Source: Gemmatimonadales bacterium (GTDB lineage Bacteria > Gemmatimonadota > Gemmatimonadetes > Longimicrobiales > Gaopeijiaceae). From it: a DNA stretch of 36,520 nucleotides. The position numbers were made by a program, and so were the translations under genes. Under the pieces are notes generated by a model that had not been told where the DNA came from, ran no database searches, and was given only the letters and a program-made list of their open reading frames with translations. Below, piece by piece: positions 26,567-34,774 of the stretch. How positions within the stretch are numbered: the first letter of the stretch is position 1; every line of letters starts with the position of its first letter. The stretch spans positions 1,400,145-1,436,664 of the forward strand of contig CP070829.1 in the NCBI GenBank assembly GCA_020344755.1, in the 5' to 3' direction.

Positions 26567-26868
26567 CGGGCCCGGGGAGCACCGAACTGAAGGGGCTCCA
26601 GGCGGTGGCCGACGGTCACGGCCCTACCTGCAGGCCCACAATGCTCTCCATCGAGTCGAACCGGGGGTCCGGGTCTTTCTTGCCGGCCCCGAGGGCCAGG
26701 GTCGGATCTCCCACCAAGACGACGGGAGCTACTCCAGGGATGCCGGGGGCCCGGTCATCTCCGCGCGATCCGATTGCCCGGGGCAAGGGGGGAACCGGTT
26801 CGGCGCGTCTTGAGGGACCGCCCGAGCCCGGGTAGCTTGGCCCTCCGTCCCATCCCCCGGAGAGAGCC
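26567..26868. other. Intergenic region between chrA and the M24 peptidase gene
   Basis: About 300 bp without a supported gene. It holds the putative M24 promoter at its right end and small GC-rich repeats after chrA (GGAGC at 26575 with GCTCC at 26595) that could form a weak terminator. A minus-strand reading frame here is not supported. Confidence 0.6.
26810..26838 (+). promoter_or_regulatory. Putative promoter of the M24 peptidase gene
   Basis: TTGAGG (26810-26815) is followed after exactly 17 bp by TAGCTT (26833-26838), which continues as TAGCTTG. It predicts a leader of about 24 nt that includes the Shine-Dalgarno GGAGAG just before the ATG at 26869. Confidence 0.55.
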
Positions 26869-28290
26869 ATGCCCGCGACCCGCGCCCCAGCCGTCCGCCG
26901 CGTCCTTCCCCCCGTTCCGGCGGCCCTCGCGCTGGTGGCGATGGCCACCCTGGGTGCGGGCCTGACCTCGCCGACTTCGGCCCAGGCGCCCGTCCACGTT
27001 CCCGCGGATGTTCCCGCCCGCTACCATCCCCTCCCCACGGTGCGGGAGCAGGCGAAGGAGATGCAGGAGTGGGTGGAGGCCCGCCTGACGCGGGTCCTTC
27101 CGGCCCTGCTGGAGGAGTACGATGCGGAGATGTGGATCCTCTCCATGCGGGAGTACGGAGAAGATCCGGTCTTCTGGTCCATCATCTCGCCCACCACCTT
27201 CGCGGCACGCCGCAGGTCGATCTATGTGTTCACCCGTCGCGGTGATGGGACGGTGGAGAGGCTGGCCCTGGGTGGAACGTCCCAGGGGGGACTCTTCGAG
27301 ATCTACCGGTCGCCTCATCCCACCCCCACGGGCGAGGAGGCGGAGCTGTGGGGGGACGAACAGTGGCGGCTCCTCCACGAGATCGTCCAGGACCGGGACC
27401 CGGAGAGCATCGTCCTCAACATCGACGACACCTGGGCGTTCAGCGATGGGCTGGGCTCCGGGGAGCGGGAGGCGTTGGAGGCGGCACTGGGAGCGTTTGC
27501 GACGCGCGTGAAGAGGGAGCCCTTCCTCGCGGTGGACTATATCGCCACCCGGGTTCCGGAGATGATGCCCCGGTACCGGAAGATCGAGGAGACGGTGCAC
27601 GCGATCATCGCGGAGGCGTTCTCGAACAGCGTGATCACCCCGGGGAGGACCACCACCGAGGACGTGGTGTGGTGGCTTCGGCAGAAGGTGAACGACCTGG
27701 GGTACGGAACCTGGTTCCAGCCCTCCGTGAGCGTGCAGCGTGAAGGGGAGGTTCCCGGCGAGGGGCCGGTGGTGATCCAACGGGGCGACCTCCTGTGGAC
27801 CGACTTCGGCGTTGTGGCGCAGCGGCTCAAGACGGATACCCAGCACCTGGGATACGTCTTCCGGGAAGGGGAGACCGACGTGCCGGCGGGGTTGAAGGCC
27901 TGCCTGGCTGCGGCCAACCGGATGCAGGACATCCAAATGGAGGAGATGCACCCCTGGCGCACAGGGAACGAGGCATTGCACGCCGCCCTTGCCCGCATGG
28001 AAGCGGAGGGGATCACGGGATCGCTCTACTCGCACCCCATCGGTGACCACGGTCACGGAGCCGGACCCCTCATCGGGCTCTGGGATCGGCAGGAGGGGGT
28101 GCCGGGCCGGGGGGATGCGAAGATCCGTCCCTCCAGCTGGTTCTCCATCGAGCTCCAGGCCACCCTGCCCATCCCCGAATGGGGTGGGAAGACCGCCTCC
28201 TGCCGCCAGGAAGAGGAAGCGTACCTGGATGAAGACGGGGCGCGGCACTGGGTATTCCGGCGCCAGGAACGGCATCACCTGGTCTGGTGA
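26869..28290 (+). CDS. Exported M24-family metallopeptidase (Xaa-Pro aminopeptidase/creatinase type)
   Basis: A 473-residue exported protein with a signal peptide (about 1-40, ending TSAQAP), a creatinase-like N-terminal domain and a C-terminal pita-bread M24 domain (from about 210). The five metal ligands appear intact: Asp312 in TDFG, Asp323 in KTDTQH, His389 in SHPIGDHGHG, Glu428 in SIELQ, and Glu448 or Glu449 in QEEEAYL. This suggests an active dinuclear metallo-aminopeptidase, probably releasing N-terminal residues before proline in the periplasm. The exact specificity is open. It begins a same-strand run with MATE, M28 and Ntn-hydrolase genes. GGAGAG (26859-26864) precedes the ATG. Confidence 0.88.
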   Translation: MPATRAPAVRRVLPPVPAALALVAMATLGAGLTSPTSAQAPVHVPADVPARYHPLPTVREQAKEMQEWVEARLTRVLPALLEEYDAEMWILSMREYGEDPVFWSIISPTTFAARRRSIYVFTRRGDGTVERLALGGTSQGGLFEIYRSPHPTPTGEEAELWGDEQWRLLHEIVQDRDPESIVLNIDDTWAFSDGLGSGEREALEAALGAFATRVKREPFLAVDYIATRVPEMMPRYRKIEETVHAIIAEAFSNSVITPGRTTTEDVVWWLRQKVNDLGYGTWFQPSVSVQREGEVPGEGPVVIQRGDLLWTDFGVVAQRLKTDTQHLGYVFREGETDVPAGLKACLAAANRMQDIQMEEMHPWRTGNEALHAALARMEAEGITGSLYSHPIGDHGHGAGPLIGLWDRQEGVPGRGDAKIRPSSWFSIELQATLPIPEWGGKTASCRQEEEAYLDEDGARHWVFRRQERHHLVW

Positions 28291-28312
28291 GCGGGGCAGG
28301 GGGATTGTGGCG

Positions 28313-28342
28313 CCTCAAGATATGGAGCCGCATCTTTAGAGG
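28313..28342. promoter_or_regulatory. Imperfect palindrome upstream of the MATE gene
   Basis: CCTCAAGAT (28313-28321) and ATCTT-TA-GAGG (28332-28342) form an inverted repeat with a 2-nt bulge. The right arm contains CATCTTTAG, -10-like and 26 bp before the GTG at 28369. It could be an operator for efflux-pump control, or a hairpin ending the M24 transcript, though no T-run follows. Confidence 0.35.
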
Positions 28343-28368
28343 CTCGATCCCCCCCAGCCCCGCCCTCC

Positions 28369-29802
28369 GTGTCCGAAGACAACCCTCCCGAGCGGTCCAC
28401 ACGTAGGGGCCGCGCGTTCGACCGCTCCATCGTGGAGGGTCCGATCCGGGGTGCGGTCTGGAAGCTGGCGTGGCCAACCATGCTGCAGAACGTCATCGGC
28501 GGGCTTCAGGGGTTGGTCGATCACGCCATGGTCGGGCACTACGTGGGCTTCCAGGGGAACGCGGCCATCGGGGTGGCATGGCAGATCTTCCTGGTGGTCA
28601 TCGTCTTCATCACCTCCCTGTTCACCGGGATGGGAGTCCTTGTGGCTCGCTTCGCCGGGGCCAACGACCCGGAGAAGGTGAATCGCACGGTCTACCAGGC
28701 CTTTCTCACGGCGGTGGTCCTCTCGGTGGGAATCATGGCTCCGGTCGGGTACTTCGCGGCGCCCTGGCTCCTGGATCTGGTCAATGCCGAGGCGGCCGTG
28801 CAGGCGGAGGCGCTTCCTTACCTGCGCATCATGTTTCTCTACAGCGTGGGGATGATGCTCTTCTTCATGACGGGAGGAGCCTTTCGGGCCGCAGGAGACG
28901 CACAGACGCCGCTTCGGCTGGGCATTCTCCTCACCGTCTTGAACGTGGTGTTGAACATCATCTTCATCCGGGGACTGGGACCTATCCCGGCCTTCGGTAC
29001 CGCGGGAGCCGCGCTGGGGACGGTGGTGGCCGGTGCGGTGGTGGCGGTGATCACCTTCTGGCTCGTCCTTTCGGGGCGGGGGGTGATCCACTTCCAGAAG
29101 GGAATGAAGTGGGGCCCGGACTGGGAGATCATCCGTTCCCTCTTCCGCTTCGGACTTCCCACCGGGATTCAGGGGGTGGCGATGAACGTGGCCGGTGTGC
29201 TCCTCCTGCGCTTCATCGGAGGTCTGCAGCAGAGCGCCGAGGCCCAGGCCGCGTACGCCATCACCTACACCCAGCTCTTTTCGCTCATCACCTGGACCTC
29301 CGTGGGCATCATGGGGGCCACGGGCGCCGTTGCGGGCCAGAACCTCGGTGCGAACCGCCCGGATCGCACGGTCCGCTCCGTACAGGTGGCGTCCGGGTTC
29401 GGCCTCGGGGTGGCCGTGGTGGTGGGTGCCATGTTCCTCCTGATCCCGGTTCAGATGCTGGCGGCCTTCGGTGTGGAGGATCCCGCGGTGGTGGACCTGG
29501 GTCGACAGCTCATGGGCTATCTCAGCATCTCCGGCCTCTTCGTGACGGTGGCATTGGCCTACACCGGAGGCCTCCAGGGGACGGGCGATACGAAGAGCCC
29601 CCTCTACATCTCCATCGTTTCCCAGATCGTGGTCCCGTTGGGAATGTGCGCCGTCATCGACGTCACCCGGGGCCTGGAGCCAGCGGACATCTGGCTGGCC
29701 ATCGTTCTGGGGCACGTGACCCGGGCCAGCCTGAGCGTGATGCGGTTCCGCCAGGGGAAGTGGCGGAGCATTGAGGTGAGCATCGGGGCCTCGCCCGGAT
29801 AG
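28369..29802 (+). CDS. MATE-family efflux transporter
   Basis: A 477-residue inner-membrane protein with about 12 membrane segments in two MatE halves. Early family features are clear: WKLAWPTMLQNVIGGLQGLVDHAMVGHY, then MGVLVARFAGANDPEKVNR, and in the second half QNLGANRPDRTVRSV, the repeated MATE loop. It should export drugs, toxic metabolites or other organic cations driven by Na+ or H+. It starts at GTG 28369, with no good Shine-Dalgarno, 78 bp after the M24 gene, and precedes the M28 gene by 54 bp. The specificity is unknown. Confidence 0.93.
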   Translation: MSEDNPPERSTRRGRAFDRSIVEGPIRGAVWKLAWPTMLQNVIGGLQGLVDHAMVGHYVGFQGNAAIGVAWQIFLVVIVFITSLFTGMGVLVARFAGANDPEKVNRTVYQAFLTAVVLSVGIMAPVGYFAAPWLLDLVNAEAAVQAEALPYLRIMFLYSVGMMLFFMTGGAFRAAGDAQTPLRLGILLTVLNVVLNIIFIRGLGPIPAFGTAGAALGTVVAGAVVAVITFWLVLSGRGVIHFQKGMKWGPDWEIIRSLFRFGLPTGIQGVAMNVAGVLLLRFIGGLQQSAEAQAAYAITYTQLFSLITWTSVGIMGATGAVAGQNLGANRPDRTVRSVQVASGFGLGVAVVVGAMFLLIPVQMLAAFGVEDPAVVDLGRQLMGYLSISGLFVTVALAYTGGLQGTGDTKSPLYISIVSQIVVPLGMCAVIDVTRGLEPADIWLAIVLGHVTRASLSVMRFRQGKWRSIEVSIGASPG

Positions 29803-29856
29803 CCGTTCGGTCCCATGATGGGGGCACCCTCCCCCTCACCCCCGTGGAGACCGACC

Positions 29857-31452
29857 ATGCGCCGCATCTCTTTCGTGCGCCCCGCCTGTGGACTGGGCGT
29901 CTGTGTCCTCCTTCTCCTGCCGTCTCCCGGCAGGCACGCTTCCGCCCAGAGCCTGGCCCATGAGGATCCTGTCCTCAGAGCCATCTGGGATCAGGCCATG
30001 GAAAACTCCCGGATTCGTCCCATGGCCCAGGCGCTCCTGGACTCCATCGGTCCGCGGCTCACCGGCTCGCCCCAGATGAAGCGCGCCCAGGACTGGGCCG
30101 TGGGCATGCTGGAGTCCTGGGGCGTGGACGCCGGGGTCGAGGACTACGGAACCTGGGTCGGCTGGGACCGGGGGATCAGCCATATCGACCTGGTGGAGCC
30201 GCGGGTCCGTTCCCTGGAGGGCCGGATCCTGGCCTGGAGCCCCGGGACCGGCGGTACCCCTGTGGAGGGTCCAGTCGTGGCCGTGCCCGCAGCGGAAGGG
30301 ACCGGCGACTTCCAGAGCTTCCTCGAGACGGTGGACGGACGGTACGTGATGCTGAGCTATCCGGAGCCCAGCTGCCGCCCGGACGAGCAGTGGGAGGAAT
30401 TCGCCCTCCCCGGATCGTACCAGCGCATGCGGGAGGAGCGAGAAGAGGCGGAGCAGGCGTGGAACCGGTATCTGCAGTCCACGGGGATGAGCCAGCGCGA
30501 GCTTCCCCGGGCGTTGGAAGCGGCGGGAGCACTGGGGGTGATCACGTCGAACTGGCCCGGATCCTATGGGACAACCCGGGTGTTCAGTGCCTACACCCAG
30601 GAGACGCCGACCTTCGAGCTCTCCTGCGAGGACTACGGGTTGGTGTACCGGCTCGCAGCCAACGGACAGGGCCCGGTCCTCCGGGTGACCGCCGAGGCGG
30701 AGTTCCTGGGGGAGGTGCCCGTGGGCAACGTCATCGGCATGATCCCCGGAACGGAACTTCCGGACGAGTACGTCATGGTCTCAGCCCACTTCGACTCCTG
30801 GGAAGGCGGCTCCGGGGCCACCGACAACGGCACCGGTTCGGTTCTCATGCTGGAGGCCATGCGGATCCTGACGGAGGTGTATCCGAATCCCCGCCGGACC
30901 CTCCTCATCGGGCTCTGGAACGGCGAGGAGCAGGGATTGAACGGCTCCCGGGCGTTCGTGGAAGACCACCCGGAGATCACGGCGAACCTCCAGGCGCTCT
31001 TCAACCAGGACAATGGCACCGGGCGGGTCGTGAACATGTCCGCTTCGGGGTTCATTGACGCGGGAGCATCGCTGGCGCGGTGGCTTTCCCGGGTGCCGTC
31101 GGAGGTGACCGGCTACATCGACTTCCAGTTCCCGGGAAATCCGTCGTCCGGGGGCACGGACCATGCCGCCTTCGTGTGCGTCCCGGCTCCCGGGTTCAAT
31201 CTCGGCGCCCTGAGTTGGGACTACGGTTCCCACACCTGGCACACGCATCGGGACACCTTCGACAAGCTCTCCTTCGACGACCTGAAGAACAACGCCGTGC
31301 TGGTGGCCTCCCTTGTGTACCTCGCCTCCGAGGACCCGGAGCGGGTGAGCCGGGAGACCCGCTCCGTGATCCGGGGGCGCGGAGGACAGCCGGGGGAGTG
31401 GCCGACCTGCCGTCCGGCGGCGCGTCGGTCCGCCGAATCTCCGAGGATGTAG
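29857..31452 (+). CDS. Exported M28-family zinc aminopeptidase
   Basis: A 531-residue exported peptidase. I chose the ATG at 29857 (GGAGA upstream) because it gives a proper signal peptide, MRRISFVRPACGLGVC onward, ending HASAQS; the ATG at 29815 would put 14 odd residues before it. A PA-like insert (about 115-290) precedes the M28 catalytic domain. The two-zinc site is intact: His311 in SAHFDSW, Asp323 in ATDNGTG, Glu357 and Glu358 in NGEEQG, Asp385 in NQDNGTG, and His462 in WHTHRDT. It should remove N-terminal residues from peptides in the periplasm or outside. Its context with M24 and Ntn hydrolases supports a peptide/amide-degrading role. Confidence 0.92.
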   Translation: MRRISFVRPACGLGVCVLLLLPSPGRHASAQSLAHEDPVLRAIWDQAMENSRIRPMAQALLDSIGPRLTGSPQMKRAQDWAVGMLESWGVDAGVEDYGTWVGWDRGISHIDLVEPRVRSLEGRILAWSPGTGGTPVEGPVVAVPAAEGTGDFQSFLETVDGRYVMLSYPEPSCRPDEQWEEFALPGSYQRMREEREEAEQAWNRYLQSTGMSQRELPRALEAAGALGVITSNWPGSYGTTRVFSAYTQETPTFELSCEDYGLVYRLAANGQGPVLRVTAEAEFLGEVPVGNVIGMIPGTELPDEYVMVSAHFDSWEGGSGATDNGTGSVLMLEAMRILTEVYPNPRRTLLIGLWNGEEQGLNGSRAFVEDHPEITANLQALFNQDNGTGRVVNMSASGFIDAGASLARWLSRVPSEVTGYIDFQFPGNPSSGGTDHAAFVCVPAPGFNLGALSWDYGSHTWHTHRDTFDKLSFDDLKNNAVLVASLVYLASEDPERVSRETRSVIRGRGGQPGEWPTCRPAARRSAESPRM

Positions 31453-31606
31453 AGTGGACCGGCCGCTGGCCATGGAGGGCGCGGTGGGGCACTCCAACGC
31501 CTCCCCCACCCTTCGCGGGGTCGGAATACGAGGCGGACTCGCGAGGCGGATGTTCGGTCAAGGCCTCCGAGGGGGCCAGGCCCGGAGCGGCGACCGGAGG
31601 GGCGGC

Positions 31607-34108
31607 ATGGTCCGAATTGTCGCGCTCCTGGTGGGATTTCTGCCCGCCTGTTGGCCCGTCCCTGCCGATGCCCAGACGCTTCCCGCGTCGGAGCGCCTGG
31701 AGATTCCAGGGCTGCAGCAACCGGTGGAGATCCTGAGGGACCACTGGGGGATCGCACACATCTACGCCGAGACCGAATACGACCTGTTCTTCACCCAGGG
31801 CTGGAGCGCTGCCCGGGATCGCCTCTTCCAGTTCGAGATCTGGCGCCGTCAGGCCACGGGGACGGCAGCGGAGATCCTGGGAGAGCGGGAGCTGGAACGG
31901 GACGTGGGTGTGCGCCTGTTCCAATATCGTGGCGACCTGGAGCGGGAGCTCCGTCATTATCATCCGCGAGGGGTGGAGATCGTCCAGGCCTTCGTGGACG
32001 GGATCAATGCCTACGTGGCCATGGCCCGAGAGGATCCCTCGCTCCAGAGCGTCGAGTTCCGCATGCTCGGGATCGAGCCCGGGTTCTGGACTCCCGAGGT
32101 GGTGGTCTCCAGGCACCAGGGGCTCCTGTCGAACATCGTCGACGAGCTGAATTTCGGCCGGGCCGTCGCGGTCGCCGGGGAAGATGCGGTCCGGGCCGTG
32201 ACCGACTTCGGTCCCGGGACGCCCGTCCTGACCCTGGATGCGACCATCGACCGCGAGCACCTGTTGCGGACCGATGTGCTCCGGCTGTATCAGGCGTTCC
32301 GGAGGGGGATTGCCTTCGGCCCACGGGACGTGGCGCCAGAGTATCGGGGTGCGTCGGGCGAAGACGTCCAGGCCTCCACCGGTGCGATCGACTGGAGAGT
32401 CCTCAACCGCCAGGCAGCCGATGCGGACCGACTCGCGGCTCCAATGGGCGGCGACCCGGCCGCGCCGGATCCGGTGGCGGCGGTAGCTTCCGACCTGGGG
32501 AGCAACAACTGGGTGGTTTCGGGGCGCCTGTCGGCCTCGGGGTACCCCCTCATGGCCAACGATCCACACCGGGTGCAGGCGGCCCCGTCCCTCCGCTACT
32601 GGGTCCACCTCGTCGGTCCCGGGTGGAATGTGATCGGTGGCGGGGAGCCGGTCTTGCCAGGGGTCTCCATCGGCCACAACGGCCACGGTGCCTGGGGGCT
32701 CACTGTCTTCGCCACCGATTCCGAAGACCTGTACGTGTATGACCTCCATCCGGAGGATCCGGAGCTCTATCGGTACCGGGACACCTGGGAGCGGATGACG
32801 GTGATCGTCGACACCATTCCCGTGCGCGGTCGGGCTCCGGAGGTGGTGGAGCATCGCTACACGCGCCACGGACCCGTGGTCTCACATCACCCCGGTGCAC
32901 GGATCGCCTACGCCGTCCGGGCGGCGTGGCTGGAGCCCGGGGGCGCACCCTATCTCGCCTCCCTTCGGATGGACCAGGCCCGGACCTGGGAGGAGTTCCG
33001 GGAAGCGTGTACATGGTCGAACATTCCCGGAGAGAACATGGTCTGGGCCGGCCGCGACGGTACCATCGGCTGGCAGTCGGTGGGGATCGCGCCGATCCGG
33101 CGGAACTTCAGTGGGCTGGTCCCGGTTCCCGGGGACGGCCGCTTCGAATGGGACGGCTTCCTTCCCATCGCCGCAAAGCCCCACGTGGTCGATCCACCGG
33201 AGGGATACTTCGCCACGGCCAACAACCAACTCGTCCCCCCCGACTATCCCTACATGGAGGCCATCGGCTTCCAGTGGTCCGATCCTTGGCGCTGGCTGCG
33301 GGCGGTGGAGGTGTTGGGGAGTGGCCGACGGTTCACCCTCCAGGACATGGCCCTGCTCCAGACGGACGAGCTCTCCATACCCGCACGGACGCTGGTGCCT
33401 CTATTGGATCCCCTGGTGGCCGATGATCCCCGTGTCGAGGAGGCACGACGTCGCCTCCTCAGCTGGGATCACGTGTTGGACAAGGGCTCACTGGAGGCGG
33501 GAATCTACGTGGCGTGGGAGCGTACCCTGACGGGCCTGATGAACGAGAGGTTCCTCCCCCAGGTGATCCGGCCTCACATCCGCAACGTGCTCCTGCGGAC
33601 GGGGGTGGAGTGGCTCCTTTCTCCCGACGGCCGCTTCGGACCGGACCCGGTCGTCGGACGCGACGCCCTGCTGATGGAGGCCCTGGCGGTGGCCGTGGGT
33701 CAGCTCACCGCCGACCTGGGCCGGGACCCGGCCGGCTGGGTCTACGGTCAGCGGGACTACAAGCACATCCAGCTTCGGCATCCACTCAGTGATGCCCTCG
33801 GCCCGGAGTGGCGGGCCCGCTTCGAAGTGGGGCCGGCAGCTCGGGGAGGCAACGGGACCACCCTGAACCAGACCTCCAATAACGACAACCAGACTTCCGG
33901 TGCGTCCTTCCGCATCCTGGTGGATACCGGGGATTGGGACACGGCGCTGGGGATGAACAACCCCGGGCAGGGAGGACACCCCGACCATCCCCACTACGCG
34001 GATCTCTTCGAACTGTGGGCCCAGGACCGGTTCCACCCCGTCTTCTATTCCCGGGGCAAGGTGGAATCGGTGACGAGTGAGCGGTTGGAACTGCAGCCGG
34101 GACGTTGA
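31607..34108 (+). CDS. Exported penicillin-acylase-family Ntn hydrolase
   Basis: An 833-residue precursor of the penicillin amidase (S45) family. The signal peptide is short (about 1-23, ending PADAQT). The alpha-subunit part begins ILRDHWGIAHIYAETEYDLFFTQGW. The autocatalytic cleavage site is GSNNWVVSG with the nucleophile Ser299, giving alpha (about 24-298, perhaps with a trimmed linker) and beta (299-833) chains. Beta-subunit features include LMANDPH and ENMVWAGRDGTIGWQ. Members cleave amide bonds in beta-lactams, acyl-homoserine lactones or N-acyl amino compounds; the substrate cannot be read from sequence. GGAGG (31596-31600) supports the ATG at 31607. It follows M28 after 154 bp. Confidence 0.92.
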   Translation: MVRIVALLVGFLPACWPVPADAQTLPASERLEIPGLQQPVEILRDHWGIAHIYAETEYDLFFTQGWSAARDRLFQFEIWRRQATGTAAEILGERELERDVGVRLFQYRGDLERELRHYHPRGVEIVQAFVDGINAYVAMAREDPSLQSVEFRMLGIEPGFWTPEVVVSRHQGLLSNIVDELNFGRAVAVAGEDAVRAVTDFGPGTPVLTLDATIDREHLLRTDVLRLYQAFRRGIAFGPRDVAPEYRGASGEDVQASTGAIDWRVLNRQAADADRLAAPMGGDPAAPDPVAAVASDLGSNNWVVSGRLSASGYPLMANDPHRVQAAPSLRYWVHLVGPGWNVIGGGEPVLPGVSIGHNGHGAWGLTVFATDSEDLYVYDLHPEDPELYRYRDTWERMTVIVDTIPVRGRAPEVVEHRYTRHGPVVSHHPGARIAYAVRAAWLEPGGAPYLASLRMDQARTWEEFREACTWSNIPGENMVWAGRDGTIGWQSVGIAPIRRNFSGLVPVPGDGRFEWDGFLPIAAKPHVVDPPEGYFATANNQLVPPDYPYMEAIGFQWSDPWRWLRAVEVLGSGRRFTLQDMALLQTDELSIPARTLVPLLDPLVADDPRVEEARRRLLSWDHVLDKGSLEAGIYVAWERTLTGLMNERFLPQVIRPHIRNVLLRTGVEWLLSPDGRFGPDPVVGRDALLMEALAVAVGQLTADLGRDPAGWVYGQRDYKHIQLRHPLSDALGPEWRARFEVGPAARGGNGTTLNQTSNNDNQTSGASFRILVDTGDWDTALGMNNPGQGGHPDHPHYADLFELWAQDRFHPVFYSRGKVESVTSERLELQPGR

Positions 34109-34234
34109 GTACCCGGAGGCCCGAACAGGCGGGCGACGGCGGGCGATGCCGCCGCGGACCCGCATCCAGTGTGTCGAGTCCACAGTCCATGGCGGGCGCG
34201 CCAGCGTCGGCGCCGAAGAGGAGGGCCCTGAGGA

Positions 34235-34690
34235 ATGAAGTACTGGCTCATGAAGAGCGAGGCGGACGTCTATTCCATCGACGAGCTGAAGAAGGACCGG
34301 ACGACCATGTGGGACGGGGTTCGGAACTACCAGGCCCGGAACAACATGCGGGAGATGAGAAAGGGTGACCGCGTCCTCTACTATCACTCCAGGCAGACGC
34401 CCCCCGCGGTGGTGGGACTGGCCAATGTGGTGAAGGAGGCCTACCCGGACCCCACGCAGTTCGACAGGAAGAGCAAGTACTTCGACGCCAAGTCGAACCT
34501 CCAGGATCCACGGTGGTGGCTCGTGGACGTGAGATTCGATCGGAAGTTCGACACGCCGGTGGCCCTACAGGAGATCAAGGACGACGCCAAGCTCTCCGGG
34601 ATGGTGCTGGTGAACAACTCTCGGCTGTCGGTGCAACCGGTCACGAAGGCCGAGTTCGACCGGGTGATGAAGCTGGCAGGAGAGACGTAA
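34235..34690 (+). CDS. EVE-domain protein (PUA-like, modified-base-binding fold)
   Basis: A 151-residue single-domain EVE protein, homologous to human THYN1. The start KYWLMKSEADVYSIDELKK, WDGVRNYQARNNMREM, GDRVLYYHS and the late VNNSRLSVQPVT segments are family hallmarks. EVE domains have a PUA-like fold and several bind modified cytosines or other non-standard bases in nucleic acid; binding here is inferred. No restriction or methyltransferase gene lies nearby. An upstream GAGGAGGG (34218-34225) or GAGG just before the ATG could serve as ribosome site. It converges with the SusD gene, with a strong hairpin in between. Confidence 0.94.
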   Translation: MKYWLMKSEADVYSIDELKKDRTTMWDGVRNYQARNNMREMRKGDRVLYYHSRQTPPAVVGLANVVKEAYPDPTQFDRKSKYFDAKSNLQDPRWWLVDVRFDRKFDTPVALQEIKDDAKLSGMVLVNNSRLSVQPVTKAEFDRVMKLAGET

Positions 34691-34709
34691 AGAGGGTGGT
34701 TCCCACGGG

Positions 34710-34744
34710 AAAGCGGCCCGGCCCCCGGGAAGGGGCCGGGCCGC
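34710..34744. terminator. Strong hairpin terminator between the convergent EVE and SusD genes
   Basis: A perfect 13-bp stem (34713-34725 with 34732-34744) has a 6-nt loop. On the minus strand it is followed by TTTCCC, so it suits the SusD transcript best; on the plus strand there is no T-run. It is probably bidirectional. Confidence 0.75.
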
Positions 34745-34774
34745 AGATGGCCCGGCGGGCGTGACCTCAGGACG

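Noticed and set aside
26616..26948. A 110-codon minus-strand reading frame between chrA and the M24 peptidase gene
   Set aside because: Its start lies inside the M24 signal-peptide region, it overlaps the putative M24 promoter, and I recognise no family. Long open frames are common on the opposite strand in DNA this GC-rich.
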